Assembly: GCA_025363385.1 (NCBI GenBank)
Contig: JANYEA010000003.1
Span: 1-64,000, forward strand
Direction of reading: 5' to 3'
DNA: 64,000 nucleotides
Origin: Bacteroidota bacterium
Lineage (GTDB): Bacteria; Bacteroidota; Bacteroidia; Chitinophagales; Chitinophagaceae
The position numbers were made by a program, and so were the translations under genes. The notes beneath the pieces were generated by a model. It was not told the DNA's origin, did not search any database, and saw nothing but the letters and a program-made list of their open reading frames with translations. Within the stretch, counting starts at the first letter, position 1; every line of letters starts with the position of its first letter. Below, piece by piece: positions 25,287-35,208 of this stretch.

Positions 25287-27278
25287 ATGCAGTTCAATCG
25301 AAAAGACCTTTCCAATAATACCCTGATAGAATTATACCGTCAATTATTGTTTCCAAGAATGATTGAAGAAAAAATGTTGGTGCTATTGCGTCAGGGAAAG
25401 ATCAGTAAATGGTTTAGCGGTATTGGCCAAGAAGCCATTTCAGTAGGGGTAACCATGGCTTTAGATTTTGATGAGTGGATCATGCCTTTACATAGAAATC
25501 TCGGTGTGTTTACCGCACGTCATATGCCACTACAAACATTATTCAAACAATGGCAAGGAAATAAAGATGGCTTTAGCAAGGGCCGTGAAAGAAGTTTTCA
25601 TTTTGGCACCAGTGAATACCATATCTGTGGAATGATCTCGCATTTAGGTCCGCAGTTAGCAATAGCCGATGGTGTGGCACTTGCTTATCAATTAAAAAAA
25701 GAACAAAAAGTAGCCGTTGCCTTTTCTGGTGATGGCGGCACAAGCGAAGGCGATTTTCATGAAGCCTTGAATGTAGCAGCCGTTTGGAATTTACCCGTGA
25801 TATTTATTATTGAAAATAATGGATATGGGTTAAGTACACCGGTAAATGAACAATATCGTTGCGAGTATTTAGTAGACAAAGCCAGAGGCTATGGCATGGA
25901 AGGTGTTCGTATTGATGGAAATGATGTATTAGCCGTATTCGATACCATTAAAGGTGTTCGGGATTATTGCATCAAAAATCAGAAACCTTATTTTATTGAA
26001 TGCACAACTTTCCGGATGCGCGGACACGAAGAAGCCAGTGGTATTAAATATGTTCCCAAAGAATTAATAGAAGAATGGGGTAAAAAAGATCCGATCAAAA
26101 ATTATGAACAATGGCTGGTTGCCAATCATGTACTTTCTGAAATGAAAGTAGCTGAATTGCGTCATCTTTTTAAAGACATGATCGAAGCAGATTTGCATCA
26201 AGCATTTCAGGTGGTAGATTTTATTGTGGATACAAAAGAAGAATTGCAGGATGTGTTTGCACCTCTTCCTGTTTCTGCCATTCCTGATCTTAGTGTTGTT
26301 GAATCTTCAACTGCTCCAGATAAAAGAATGGTAGATGCTATTCAAGAAGCATTATTACAAAGTATGCAACAGGATGAGACACTTATTTTAATGGGACAAG
26401 ACATTGCAGAATACGGAGGAGCGTTTAAAATTACAGAAGGCTTTGTGGAGAAATTTGGGAAAGCACGTGTACGCAATACACCACTTTGTGAGAGTGCCAT
26501 TGTGGGTACTGCTTTAGGATTGAATTTGGAGGGTTTTAAATCGGTGATGGAAATGCAGTTTGGAGATTTTGTGACCGTGGGTTTTAATCAGATTGTAAAT
26601 AATTTAGCGAAGATCTATTATCGTTGGGGACAAAATGCGCACACCGTTATTCGTATGCCATCGGGTGGTGGTGTAGGAGCAGGGCCCTTTCATTCTCAAA
26701 CCAATGAAGCATGGTTCACGCATGTGGCTGGTTTAAAAGTGCTGTACCCTTCTACGCCAGCTGATGCAAAGGGTTTACTCATTGCTGCCATCAACGACCC
26801 TAATCCTGTACTATTTTTCGAACACAAAGGTTTGTACAGAAGCGTGAGCGGGAAAGTACCATCGGATTATTACAGTATAGAAATTGGGAAAGCTAAAATT
26901 GTGAAAAAGGGCAGTGATCTAAGTATCATTACTTATGGAGCAGCAGTGCACTGGGCATTGGATTATCAAGATAAAAACCCTTCAGTTGATTTACATATCA
27001 TTGATCTGAGAAGTTTAATACCATTAGATTATGCGGCTATTAAAGCTGCAGTTCTTGCTACTGGAAAAGTCTTGGTTTTACACGAGGATAATTTAACCGG
27101 TGGCTTTGGCGCAGAGATCAGTGCATGGATCAGTGAACACTGTTTTGAATTATTAGATGCTCCTGTGATGCGTTGCGGCTCTTTAGACACTCCCATACCC
27201 TTCAATATGGAATTAGAAAGAAATTATATGGCAAAGAGTAGGTTAGGAACCTGTATCGAAAAATTACTTGCTTACTAA
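25287..27278 (+). CDS. 2-oxoacid dehydrogenase E1, fused alpha-beta chain
   Basis: This 663-aa protein fuses E1 alpha (residues ~1-320) and E1 beta (~340-663). The alpha half has the thiamine diphosphate motif from VAFSGDGGTSEGDFHEALN to FIIENNGYG; the beta half has LMGQDIAEYGGAFKITEGF, CESAIVGTALGLNL and PSGGGVGAGPFHSQ. It decarboxylates a branched-chain 2-oxoacid or pyruvate and transfers the acyl group to E2 lipoate. No E2 or E3 gene adjoins it; the only E2 in the window is the two-lipoyl enzyme at 60299. Fused E1 chains are common in Bacteroidota for the branched-chain type, which is my first choice. Confidence 0.85.
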   Translation: MQFNRKDLSNNTLIELYRQLLFPRMIEEKMLVLLRQGKISKWFSGIGQEAISVGVTMALDFDEWIMPLHRNLGVFTARHMPLQTLFKQWQGNKDGFSKGRERSFHFGTSEYHICGMISHLGPQLAIADGVALAYQLKKEQKVAVAFSGDGGTSEGDFHEALNVAAVWNLPVIFIIENNGYGLSTPVNEQYRCEYLVDKARGYGMEGVRIDGNDVLAVFDTIKGVRDYCIKNQKPYFIECTTFRMRGHEEASGIKYVPKELIEEWGKKDPIKNYEQWLVANHVLSEMKVAELRHLFKDMIEADLHQAFQVVDFIVDTKEELQDVFAPLPVSAIPDLSVVESSTAPDKRMVDAIQEALLQSMQQDETLILMGQDIAEYGGAFKITEGFVEKFGKARVRNTPLCESAIVGTALGLNLEGFKSVMEMQFGDFVTVGFNQIVNNLAKIYYRWGQNAHTVIRMPSGGGVGAGPFHSQTNEAWFTHVAGLKVLYPSTPADAKGLLIAAINDPNPVLFFEHKGLYRSVSGKVPSDYYSIEIGKAKIVKKGSDLSIITYGAAVHWALDYQDKNPSVDLHIIDLRSLIPLDYAAIKAAVLATGKVLVLHEDNLTGGFGAEISAWISEHCFELLDAPVMRCGSLDTPIPFNMELERNYMAKSRLGTCIEKLLAY

Positions 27279-27302
27279 GTCACGATAGATCAAATTAAAT
27301 AT

Positions 27303-28850
27303 ATGAATCAACGCATCCCTTTTAAAACCATTTTGTGCTTTTGTTTTTTTGCGTGCACAACTGTTATGTTAGTAAATGCACAAACCAAAGACTTTTTTCC
27401 TGCAAAATTTACTGATAGTGAGCGCGAGAAAAAGATTGCTGCATTATATCCATTAGTGGAAAGACTGTATAAAGACTATGCAGAAAAAAATCATATCCCT
27501 GGTTATTCATTTGGAATTGTGCTGGATGGAAAATTAGTGTATGCAGGTGCGGGGGGATATATCGATATCCCAAATAAAATTCCGGCTACGCCAAAATCAA
27601 TGTTTCGAATCGCATCCATGAGTAAGAGTTTTACGGCAATGGCTATTTTAAAATTGCGCGATGAAAATAAAGTGAAATTAGATGAGCCCGTAAAAACATA
27701 TATCCCGGAAATGAAGGGTCAGCAATTAACCAACGATGCACCACCTATTACAGTGCGTCATTTGCTTACCCATTCTGCTGGATTTCCAGAAGACAATCCC
27801 TGGGGAGATCGTCAGTTGGCTGTTACGGAAGACGACTTTCAGGATTTTATTGAAAAAGGCGTGAGCTTTTCAAATGTGCCTGGTGTTGCATATGAATACA
27901 GCAATATGGGTTTTGCAATGTTAGGTATGATTATTAAACAACAAACCCTATCACACTATAGTGATTATATCGCCAAGTATATTTGGAAACCTCTGGGTAT
28001 GACGGATGCTGCCTGGGAATACAGTAAAGTTCCTACTAATGTATTGGCAAAAGGATATCGTTGGTTAAATGATACCTATGTTGAACAACCCATGTTGCAT
28101 GATGGTATTTATGGTGCAATGGGTGGTATGATTGTATCTATTGAATCATTCGCGAAATATGTAGCACTTCATGAGCAAGCATGGCCAGCGCGAAATGAAG
28201 TGGAAGATGGAATTATTAAAAGAAGTTCTCTCCGCGAAATGCATCAGCCCTGGCGCTTAAGTGGTTTAAATGCCAATTATAAATATCCTAGCGGTCGCCC
28301 TTCTCCTCTAGCTACAGCCTATGCATATGGATTGCGTTGGAGCAGAGATGGTGAGGGTCGTGAAACGGTGGGCCATACAGGTGGCTTGCCGGGCTTTGGT
28401 AGTAATTGGCAGATTCTTCCCGAATATGGTATTGGATTGATGTTCTTTGCGAATGCCACTTATGCACCTACATCAATTGCCAATACAATGGTATTGGATA
28501 CTTTGGTTCGTTTAACAGGTATTCAACCCCGTGAATTACCAGCGTCCAAAATATTAACCCAACGCAGAGATCAAATAGTAAAATTATTGCCAGATTTTAA
28601 TGGGGCTCAGAAGAGCGGAATTTTTGCTATGAATTTTTTCATGGATTATTTTGTCGACAAAATGCAAGCAGAAGCGCGTGGCATTTTTGAGAAAGCAGGT
28701 AAGGTGATTTCTGTAGGAGAAGTTATTCCGGAAAATCAATTACGTGGCTATTTCGATATTAAAACAGCAAATGGAACTGTTAGAGTAAGCTTTACATTAT
28801 CTCCCGAAAAGGATCCCCTGATCCAGGAATATCATATTAATTTACGGTAA
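27303..28850 (+). CDS. Exported serine hydrolase, class C beta-lactamase family
   Basis: This 515-aa protein has a signal peptide (ILCFCFFACTTVMLVNAQ) and the PF00144 fold: SxxK motif SMSK (Ser105, Lys108), Tyr motif YSN in YEYSNMGFAML, and the C-terminal box HTGG in VGHTGGLPGFGSNW. After the catalytic domain comes a ~100-residue tail with a DUF-like beta-rich portion (RGYFDIKTANGTVRVSF). Its job is probably hydrolysis of a peptide or ester in the periplasm. It starts 24 bp after the E1 gene, so readthrough from it is likely, although no functional link is apparent. Confidence 0.85.
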   Translation: MNQRIPFKTILCFCFFACTTVMLVNAQTKDFFPAKFTDSEREKKIAALYPLVERLYKDYAEKNHIPGYSFGIVLDGKLVYAGAGGYIDIPNKIPATPKSMFRIASMSKSFTAMAILKLRDENKVKLDEPVKTYIPEMKGQQLTNDAPPITVRHLLTHSAGFPEDNPWGDRQLAVTEDDFQDFIEKGVSFSNVPGVAYEYSNMGFAMLGMIIKQQTLSHYSDYIAKYIWKPLGMTDAAWEYSKVPTNVLAKGYRWLNDTYVEQPMLHDGIYGAMGGMIVSIESFAKYVALHEQAWPARNEVEDGIIKRSSLREMHQPWRLSGLNANYKYPSGRPSPLATAYAYGLRWSRDGEGRETVGHTGGLPGFGSNWQILPEYGIGLMFFANATYAPTSIANTMVLDTLVRLTGIQPRELPASKILTQRRDQIVKLLPDFNGAQKSGIFAMNFFMDYFVDKMQAEARGIFEKAGKVISVGEVIPENQLRGYFDIKTANGTVRVSFTLSPEKDPLIQEYHINLR

Positions 28851-28858
28851 GCAATGGC

Positions 28859-28902
28859 ATCAATGTTCGAACCATTAAACAGGGTTCGAACATTGATTTT
28901 TG
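28859..28902 (+). terminator. Intrinsic terminator after the serine hydrolase
   Basis: A perfect 15-bp stem (ATCAATGTTCGAACC at 28859-28873 with its complement at 28883-28897) encloses a 9-nt loop and is followed by TTTTTG. Confidence 0.85.
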
Positions 28903-28930
28903 TAGTTTCATGATATAAATCATTTTCTTC

Positions 28931-28946
28931 TGTAACAATTGTCACA
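28931..28946. promoter_or_regulatory. CRP-like palindrome upstream of the FadL-like gene
   Basis: TGTAACAATTGTCACA is a 16-bp palindrome with seven of eight pairs complementary. It fits the TGTGA-N6-TCACA pattern of Crp/Fnr-family sites with one difference. It lies 122 bp before the start at 29069, between a terminator and the porin gene, a position suited to a regulator. The identity of any binding protein is unknown. Confidence 0.4.
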
Positions 28947-29068
28947 AAGACACTTTTCATGCTACTTGTAGTTTTACACTGGCTTATAAACAATCTTTAG
29001 AAGGTATCATTTTCCCCAACTTAAGGTCCTCTAAAAATAACAACCAGTGTCATTTATAAATCAAGTAT

Positions 29069-30580
29069 ATGAAACAAACACTTAAGGTAATAGTATCAAC
29101 TACTTTGTTGTTACTATTTTTCATGCCCGCTTTTACGCAAAACGGTACACAATTAATCGGATATGATGCAGTAACAAGTGGAAGAGCAGGTACTTCAGTG
29201 GGAAGCTTTGATAATCCTTCTTTGATGATGAATAACCCAGCAGGAATCTCCTTTTTAAAATCTTCTCAATTTAATTTGAGCATGTCTTTTATGACACCCT
29301 CTGTTTATTTTAAAAACGATATCAATAATTCCAAGGGCAAAAATAATTTATTTCCACTGGGTTGTTTGAGTTATGTAAATCAGAGAGATAAAAAAATGAC
29401 TTATGGATTTGGCATTTTTACACAAGGAGGTATGGGAGCAGACTTTTCTATGAATCATTATTTGTATAGCGACCAATCTGGGAATTATATCCCTCAACTC
29501 TATCACTCAAAATTCGCAGTGATGCAAGGCGGTGCTTCTGCTTCTTATAAATTAACACCCACTTTAGCAATTGGCGTTACTGCAACCGTAGTATATAGTC
29601 AGATGGAGTTTCAAATGCCTTTTAGTATGCCTCCAGCAATTTTGCAAGGAGTAATTAATCCTTCCACAGGTTTTAATTTTGGAGATATGTTTTCTGCTCC
29701 ACCTGCAAGCGGTGGATTAGGTTATTCAGAATTAGTAGCATCTGCTAACATGACTGGATTAACAAGTTATCAATTTAATGGAAGAATTGGATTGGCGTAT
29801 AAGCCTTCTGAAGATGTATCGATAGGTTTAAGTTATAGTTTGCCAATTAATTTAAAGTATAAAAATGGAACAGCACAAATGGATATGACAGCTCAGATGA
29901 ATAACGCATTTGGAAAAGTAATGGGTGGTATCATGCAACAGAATCCAAGCTTTACTCCTTCTCAAGCGCAAGCTGCAGCAATGGCACAATTTGCTTCACT
30001 AGGAATTGATTTAACAAAAGGAGCCACTGATAGATATACAGCAAATGCAACATTGGGTTTGCCACAATCGATAAGTGCAGGTATTTCTTTTGCTGCAAGT
30101 AAACAACTGCGTTTATCAATGGATATTCAGTGGTTAAATTGGGCTAATGCATTTAATACAATGAACATCGAACTTTCTGGAGGAACCAGTGCCAATATCA
30201 ATAGAATGCTGGGCACGGCCGGAACAATTGCTATGCCTTTCCCTTTAAACTGGAAAAATTCAATCGTCATAAAAACAGGTGCTGAATTTGCAGTTTCTAA
30301 AAAATTGCAATTAAGATGTGGTTATGCTTATGGTAATAATCCGGTTCCGGAAACAACGATATTCCCTTTATTCCCTGCAGTTGTGGTGCATCATGCTTCT
30401 ATTGGAGGTTCATTAAAAGTATCCAAAGCAGTAGCCATTAACGCAGCATATGAACATGCATTTAGAAACGATGAAACAGCCGCTCAAATGAGTTTAATTG
30501 GGGCTCAGTTTAATAATAGTATTTCTGGATTGGCTAACGATATTTACCACGTTTCTTTTTCATGGACAATGAAAAAATAA
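29069..30580 (+). CDS. FadL/OmpP1-type outer membrane hydrophobic-compound transporter
   Basis: The 503-aa protein has a signal peptide (LLLLFFMPAFTQN) and then the FadL start QLIGYDAVTSGRAGTSVGSF and NPSLMMNNPAGISFL, equivalent to the N-terminal plug with its NPA motif. The remainder is rich in alternating aromatic/polar beta strands (FGIFTQGGMGADFSM, IGLSYSLPINLKYKNG). FadL proteins let long-chain fatty acids or other hydrophobic molecules cross the outer membrane. It is a single-gene unit bounded by terminators, with a CRP-like site upstream; substrate is not determined. Confidence 0.82.
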   Translation: MKQTLKVIVSTTLLLLFFMPAFTQNGTQLIGYDAVTSGRAGTSVGSFDNPSLMMNNPAGISFLKSSQFNLSMSFMTPSVYFKNDINNSKGKNNLFPLGCLSYVNQRDKKMTYGFGIFTQGGMGADFSMNHYLYSDQSGNYIPQLYHSKFAVMQGGASASYKLTPTLAIGVTATVVYSQMEFQMPFSMPPAILQGVINPSTGFNFGDMFSAPPASGGLGYSELVASANMTGLTSYQFNGRIGLAYKPSEDVSIGLSYSLPINLKYKNGTAQMDMTAQMNNAFGKVMGGIMQQNPSFTPSQAQAAAMAQFASLGIDLTKGATDRYTANATLGLPQSISAGISFAASKQLRLSMDIQWLNWANAFNTMNIELSGGTSANINRMLGTAGTIAMPFPLNWKNSIVIKTGAEFAVSKKLQLRCGYAYGNNPVPETTIFPLFPAVVVHHASIGGSLKVSKAVAINAAYEHAFRNDETAAQMSLIGAQFNNSISGLANDIYHVSFSWTMKK

Positions 30581-30627
30581 GGGTATCCTAAATAAAAGAT
30601 TTTTGGGTATGAATTTTAGTGTTGTTA

Positions 30628-30659
30628 AAAAGGAGCTGCTTGGTTAAGCGGCTCCTTTT
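30628..30659. terminator. Bidirectional terminator between the porin and acylase genes
   Basis: A 14-bp stem (AAAAGGAGCTGCTT with its complement, one G-U) with a 4-nt loop has an A-run on one side and a T-run on the other, and lies between the two convergent genes. Confidence 0.85.
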
Positions 30660-30670
30660 ATTTTCAACGA

Positions 30671-32875
30671 TTAGTTATTGCCTGGATGATATGTATTTAC
30701 TGCATGTTTTATCACATCTTCTTTATAAAAATATACTTCTTTGAATTGCCCCTTCGTATACATTTCTGCTTGATCGGTGAAGTGTTTGGAAGTATTATCT
30801 CCACTCTCCCCACCTGCAAGAAGTGATTTTGCTGTGACTCTTTTTCCAAATTCCACTGCACAAATAAAACTATTGCCATTATATCCATATCTACGATTGG
30901 TACCGTTAAATGACTTACTAGTAAATGATGGCAAGCAACCCCAAGTAGATGCCGCTAAACCAGCAGGTAGACTTGGTTTAGTGTCATCAAATACTTCAGT
31001 GATATTTCCAGTGAGCCTTTGAAAGCGATTCACTTCACCCCATGGTTGTTTCCAGGAACCGAATTTTTTTTCAAGATCAGATAGTACATTTATTAAAGGC
31101 AGTAAAAGTGTTTTTGCATCTGCCGTATTCGCAAAATGAATTGTTTTATCTACCTGATCAGATTCATCATCTTCGCCCATTCCCTTTAAAATAGTAGGCC
31201 ATAATTTTTGCGCCCATTCAATGGAAAGAGTAGTAGCAATTGATGTTTCAGATACATTTCGATCCCAGTTACTTAATAAAAGCATGGGTTCAGGAAGTAA
31301 CTGATAAATTGTATCTGATTTGTTTGAGTTATATGCTTTGATTAATGCGGGCAGGAGTACATCAAATGCAGGTAAGTGTTTATTGTAAGCAGTTGTAATG
31401 ATTTTATCTAAAGTAAAAGCATCATTATTTTTGAATAGTTGCACGGCATTTACGCCCCTAAAATTATCACCATTTGGTGCCATGTATTTAGGGAAGTCGG
31501 CTTTTTTCGGACTACTACTTCCAGAAACCGTAAAGGGGGAACTATTACAATTCTGAATCCAACCAGTGCTAGGATTTTTTACCTGGATTAGTTCTTCTAC
31601 TGTATGAAGTCCCTTCCATTCAGTAGCTTTGATAGTTCCGTCTACAGGCTTACTCCAATTAAATTTTGAATCACGCTTGGGCATAAAATTTCCATGCCAG
31701 TAAGCGATATTTCCTTTATCATCTGCATACACTGTGTTGTTAGAAGTATTAGCTAAGAGATCTTGCGATTTTTTATATTCCCCATAATTTTTAGCCTTTG
31801 TTCTTTGCCAGGATTGTATCAAACCTTTGATATCTCTGTTATTTGCTTTTACTGAGATCCAGCTGCCATTTCTTTTTGCCATTACAGGTCCATGGTGTGT
31901 ATAATAGGTAGTAAATGTTTTTGAAAAAATACCTCCTTTATTTAAGTACTGAATGCTGATCTGTTTTTCTTTAACCGGAATTAATTTTCCATCATATTCG
32001 TACTGGAGTATGCCATTATTTTTTTTAACTTTTTCGATATAGCTATCTGCCACATCACTATAGCTTGATGTATGCATCCAGCCAAGGTTTTCGTTGAAAC
32101 CTTGGTACACAAAAAACTGCCCCCAAGTAACAGCCCCATAAGCATGCAGGCCTTCTTCGCTTTGCACAGATACTTCAGGTCTGAAATAATAAGTAGTGTG
32201 TGGATTGATATATAAAATGGCATTTCCTGAAACTGTTTTTGAAGGTGCAATAGCAAAACCATTTGATCCACCGGGCAATGGATCATAATCTTGATTGTCG
32301 ATCTTAGCAACAACCAATCCAGGGTCGGTAGCATAAAAATTCTTTAGATCTGCTACTGTAACATCAGCAACATCAATGGCCCCGATGCTTCCATCTGTCC
32401 ACAACAAGGGATACCAAGGTTCGAAGTGTTTGAGTAATGCAGTCTTTGTTTGAGGATGTGTGAAGAGATAAAAGTTGATGCCATCGGCATATGCATTCAT
32501 TATTTTTTTTAACCATTCTGGAGCTGCTTCAAAATCTTTTTTCGCATCTGTAGTATCGATGATCATACGAATGAGCAGATCGTTATATAATTCTGTTTCT
32601 CCTTTTATCTCAGACATTCTTCCAAGCTTCTCCACATAATTCATTTCCACCCGCTTAAAATCATCTTCACATTGTGCGTATAACAAACCAAAAACAGCAT
32701 CAGCATCGGATTTACCATATACATGAGGGATCCCCCAATTGTCGCGGATGATGGTTACATTTTTAGCCTGTTCTTTCCATTTGGCAATTTCTGTTGGAGA
32801 GAAAGGTTGAGCAACAATTATTTGATGCGCAATCAGCAAGATAATTGTGAAGAATAGTTTATTGATAAGTTTCAT
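30671..32875 (-). CDS. Exported penicillin-acylase-type Ntn hydrolase
   Basis: The 734-aa precursor has a signal peptide (LFFTIILLIAHQIIVAQ) and the PF01804 fold. The autoproteolytic junction and nucleophile are in LPGGSNGFAIAPS, with Ser204 the expected new N-terminus of the beta chain. Further motifs are NPHTTYYFRPEVS, VYQGFNENLGWMHTSS and NTSNNTVYADDKGN. Enzymes of this group cleave penicillins, N-acyl amino acids or acyl-homoserine lactones, and substrate cannot be read from sequence. It is the last gene of a run with an M19 dipeptidase, a serine hydrolase and a D-aminoacylase. Confidence 0.85.
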   Translation of the reverse strand: MKLINKLFFTIILLIAHQIIVAQPFSPTEIAKWKEQAKNVTIIRDNWGIPHVYGKSDADAVFGLLYAQCEDDFKRVEMNYVEKLGRMSEIKGETELYNDLLIRMIIDTTDAKKDFEAAPEWLKKIMNAYADGINFYLFTHPQTKTALLKHFEPWYPLLWTDGSIGAIDVADVTVADLKNFYATDPGLVVAKIDNQDYDPLPGGSNGFAIAPSKTVSGNAILYINPHTTYYFRPEVSVQSEEGLHAYGAVTWGQFFVYQGFNENLGWMHTSSYSDVADSYIEKVKKNNGILQYEYDGKLIPVKEKQISIQYLNKGGIFSKTFTTYYTHHGPVMAKRNGSWISVKANNRDIKGLIQSWQRTKAKNYGEYKKSQDLLANTSNNTVYADDKGNIAYWHGNFMPKRDSKFNWSKPVDGTIKATEWKGLHTVEELIQVKNPSTGWIQNCNSSPFTVSGSSSPKKADFPKYMAPNGDNFRGVNAVQLFKNNDAFTLDKIITTAYNKHLPAFDVLLPALIKAYNSNKSDTIYQLLPEPMLLLSNWDRNVSETSIATTLSIEWAQKLWPTILKGMGEDDESDQVDKTIHFANTADAKTLLLPLINVLSDLEKKFGSWKQPWGEVNRFQRLTGNITEVFDDTKPSLPAGLAASTWGCLPSFTSKSFNGTNRRYGYNGNSFICAVEFGKRVTAKSLLAGGESGDNTSKHFTDQAEMYTKGQFKEVYFYKEDVIKHAVNTYHPGNN

Positions 32876-32919
32876 TAATCTATAGTTTATTTTTTTACCT
32901 ACTCGTATTTCATCCTTCT

Positions 32920-34092
32920 TTAATTTTCATTTGCCTTTAACACGCGAAGAATATTTCCACCCAATATTTTATAGATATCTTTTTTGCTATAACCTTTTTC
33001 TATCAAGGCTTTGGTGATAAGTTCGTAATTAGTAACATCATCCAGTTCTTTTGGTGAAGAAGTGATGCCATCAAAATCGGATCCAATTCCCACATGGTCT
33101 ACACCAGCTAACTTAACAATATAATCTAAGTGCGCCAGCAAAGCTGATAATGGTGGGCGAGAAGATTGTACTTCATCATGATATTTTTCTGCAAGCACAG
33201 ACAATGCATATTCTGAAACCATCCCCATTTTTTTTAAACTATCTAGTTCTTTTGCATGGCCTAGCACAAATTTAATTTCCTTGTTTTTGAAACTGCTATC
33301 AACAAATCCAGAGTAAAAATTCAAATCGATTACGCCACCATTTTTTGCTACTGCTTTGATCTGTTCGTCTTTCAGATTTCTAAACGCCGGACATAAAGTG
33401 TATGCATTACTATGCGAAACAATCACCGGTTTGGTAGTTGTATTAATAGCATCCCAAAATGTTTGTTCACCTACATGCGAAAGATCTACCATCATGCCCA
33501 AATTATTCATTCGTTTGATTACTTCTTTGCCAAAATCGGTTAATCCCTTATGTGCTTTTGATAAACTATCTTTCTTTAAAGTTTCGTCCATCGCCGAAGT
33601 AGCCCATGGGTTACTATTGTTCCAGGTTAACGTCATATAACGAGTACCACGTTCGTAGAGTTTTTCAAGTTTAGTTAAATCAGATTCAATCATATGTCCA
33701 CCCTCCACTCCGAACATCGCAGCCAGTTTGTGTTGCTTCAAAGCTTTTTTTAGATCAACATAATTTCTTGTCAGCACAATTTTATCAGGGTTTCTGCTTA
33801 TCACAGCATCCAGTGTATCCATTTCTCGATTGGCAAATTGGTAAGGGTTTTGCATATTGCCATCGCACCAAACAGAAAAGATTTGTACATCTACACCTGC
33901 TTCTTTAAAGCGAGCCAGATCGCTTTGTGTTTTCCCTTTCAGGTTTTGATCCATGCTCACATTTTTTTCGATGCAAGCAGTTAGTATATCATTGTGTGAA
34001 TCTACAAAAATGGCTTTCTGATGTACTTTTTTATAATCCTGCGCGTGCACAGCAATTGGGAATAGGGCGAAGAGTAATAGTTTCTTTAACAT
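32920..34092 (-). CDS. Exported membrane dipeptidase, peptidase family M19
   Basis: This 390-aa zinc dipeptidase has a signal peptide (MLKKLLLFALFPIAVHAQ) and the renal-dipeptidase TIM barrel. Metal-binding motifs are FVDSHNDIL at the start, GVEGGHMIE, NLGMMVDLSHVGEQTFWDAI, VIVSHSNAY and VDHVGIGSDFDG. M19 enzymes hydrolyse dipeptides, including those with a C-terminal D-amino acid, so it fits the neighbouring D-aminoacylase. It begins 14 bp after the serine hydrolase and ends 44 bp before the acylase. Confidence 0.9.
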   Translation of the reverse strand: MLKKLLLFALFPIAVHAQDYKKVHQKAIFVDSHNDILTACIEKNVSMDQNLKGKTQSDLARFKEAGVDVQIFSVWCDGNMQNPYQFANREMDTLDAVISRNPDKIVLTRNYVDLKKALKQHKLAAMFGVEGGHMIESDLTKLEKLYERGTRYMTLTWNNSNPWATSAMDETLKKDSLSKAHKGLTDFGKEVIKRMNNLGMMVDLSHVGEQTFWDAINTTTKPVIVSHSNAYTLCPAFRNLKDEQIKAVAKNGGVIDLNFYSGFVDSSFKNKEIKFVLGHAKELDSLKKMGMVSEYALSVLAEKYHDEVQSSRPPLSALLAHLDYIVKLAGVDHVGIGSDFDGITSSPKELDDVTNYELITKALIEKGYSKKDIYKILGGNILRVLKANEN

Positions 34093-34106
34093 AGGTTCTG
34101 TTTTAT

Positions 34107-35207
34107 TTAAGAGGCTTTATTTAATATTTTGGCACATGCATTTATAATGGTATTCATATCCACTGCATCGTTATTAGTTAAAATAATCAAAGTTCTGTGG
34201 TATAAAAGATCGCGCATAATTAGGGTTTTGTATCCCGGGTTATCTCCATTATGCCAAACCATTTGTAAGTCATTATTTTTATACACCAATTCTAATCCGA
34301 ATCCATAATAAGAATTCTTACTATCGTTAAGTTTCATTGGGGTATATGCTTCTTGCATCGTTTCTTTTGAAACTAATTGGTTGTTGCGAATGGCATTATC
34401 CCACATTAAAAGATCTTGTGCTGTAGAACTAATTCTACCCGGTCCTTTTCTATTACCTAACCAAATGGTATAATTTGAAGATGAAAAAGAATCTGCTCGT
34501 ATGTAACCAGTTTTTTCGGAGCCATACATATGCCCGATTGCAAAATTTTTAGTACTGGCTTTTTCTTCTAATGTTCTGATAGCAGTGTGCTTCATGCCAA
34601 GTTTCTGAAATATTTCGGAATTGCAATATTCAATAAAATCTCTACCACTGGCTTTTTCAGCAATGCTCGCTAGCAAAACATAACCAGTATTGCTATAAGT
34701 ATATTTTTCACCAGGAGCAAATAGGCTAGGCGGATGAAATTTATTTAAGTATTCAATGATGTCGTTATTGTTGGCCACTTTATGCTTGTCCCAATTTAGA
34801 TCCATAATCTGCTGGTAATCTGGTAAGCCACTGGTATGCGTTAATAAATTTCGAATGGTTATGCCCTTATAAGGAATGCTAAGATATTTCTCCACTAAAT
34901 CATCATACTGCAAAAGTCCCTTCTCTTTTAGCTGCATAATCACAAGCGCACAGAATTGTTTGCTCACTGAAGCGAGTTCGAATATGTCGTTCTTTCTTAA
35001 TATTTTTTTATCTGCATAGGTTCGATATCCGGTGGCAGATTCATAAATCTGCTTTCCATTTTCTGCATAGAGAATTACACCATTAAATGATTTATTAGCA
35101 GTAATGGTATCCACTAGTAATTTAATCTTATCTGAACCTAAACTTTGTGCTGTGGCAAACTCAGCGGTTGTAATCAATAAAATTCCGAGAAATATTTTCC
35201 GTATCAT
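34107..35207 (-). CDS. Exported serine hydrolase, class C beta-lactamase family
   Basis: The 366-aa protein has a signal peptide (IFLGILLITTAEFATAQ), the SxxK motif SVSK (Ser80, Lys83), the Tyr motif YSN in YTYSNTGYVLL, and a C-terminal HNG triad box in MVWHNGDNPGYKT. It begins 1 bp after the D-aminoacylase stop, so the two are translated together. D-aminopeptidases and D-Ala-D-Ala-type hydrolases belong to this family, which suits the operon. Confidence 0.87.
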   Translation of the reverse strand: MIRKIFLGILLITTAEFATAQSLGSDKIKLLVDTITANKSFNGVILYAENGKQIYESATGYRTYADKKILRKNDIFELASVSKQFCALVIMQLKEKGLLQYDDLVEKYLSIPYKGITIRNLLTHTSGLPDYQQIMDLNWDKHKVANNNDIIEYLNKFHPPSLFAPGEKYTYSNTGYVLLASIAEKASGRDFIEYCNSEIFQKLGMKHTAIRTLEEKASTKNFAIGHMYGSEKTGYIRADSFSSSNYTIWLGNRKGPGRISSTAQDLLMWDNAIRNNQLVSKETMQEAYTPMKLNDSKNSYYGFGLELVYKNNDLQMVWHNGDNPGYKTLIMRDLLYHRTLIILTNNDAVDMNTIINACAKILNKAS

Positions 35208-35208
35208 T

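Noticed and set aside
31981-32334. 117-aa frame inside the acylase gene
   Set aside because: Out-of-frame shadow of the Ntn acylase coding sequence.
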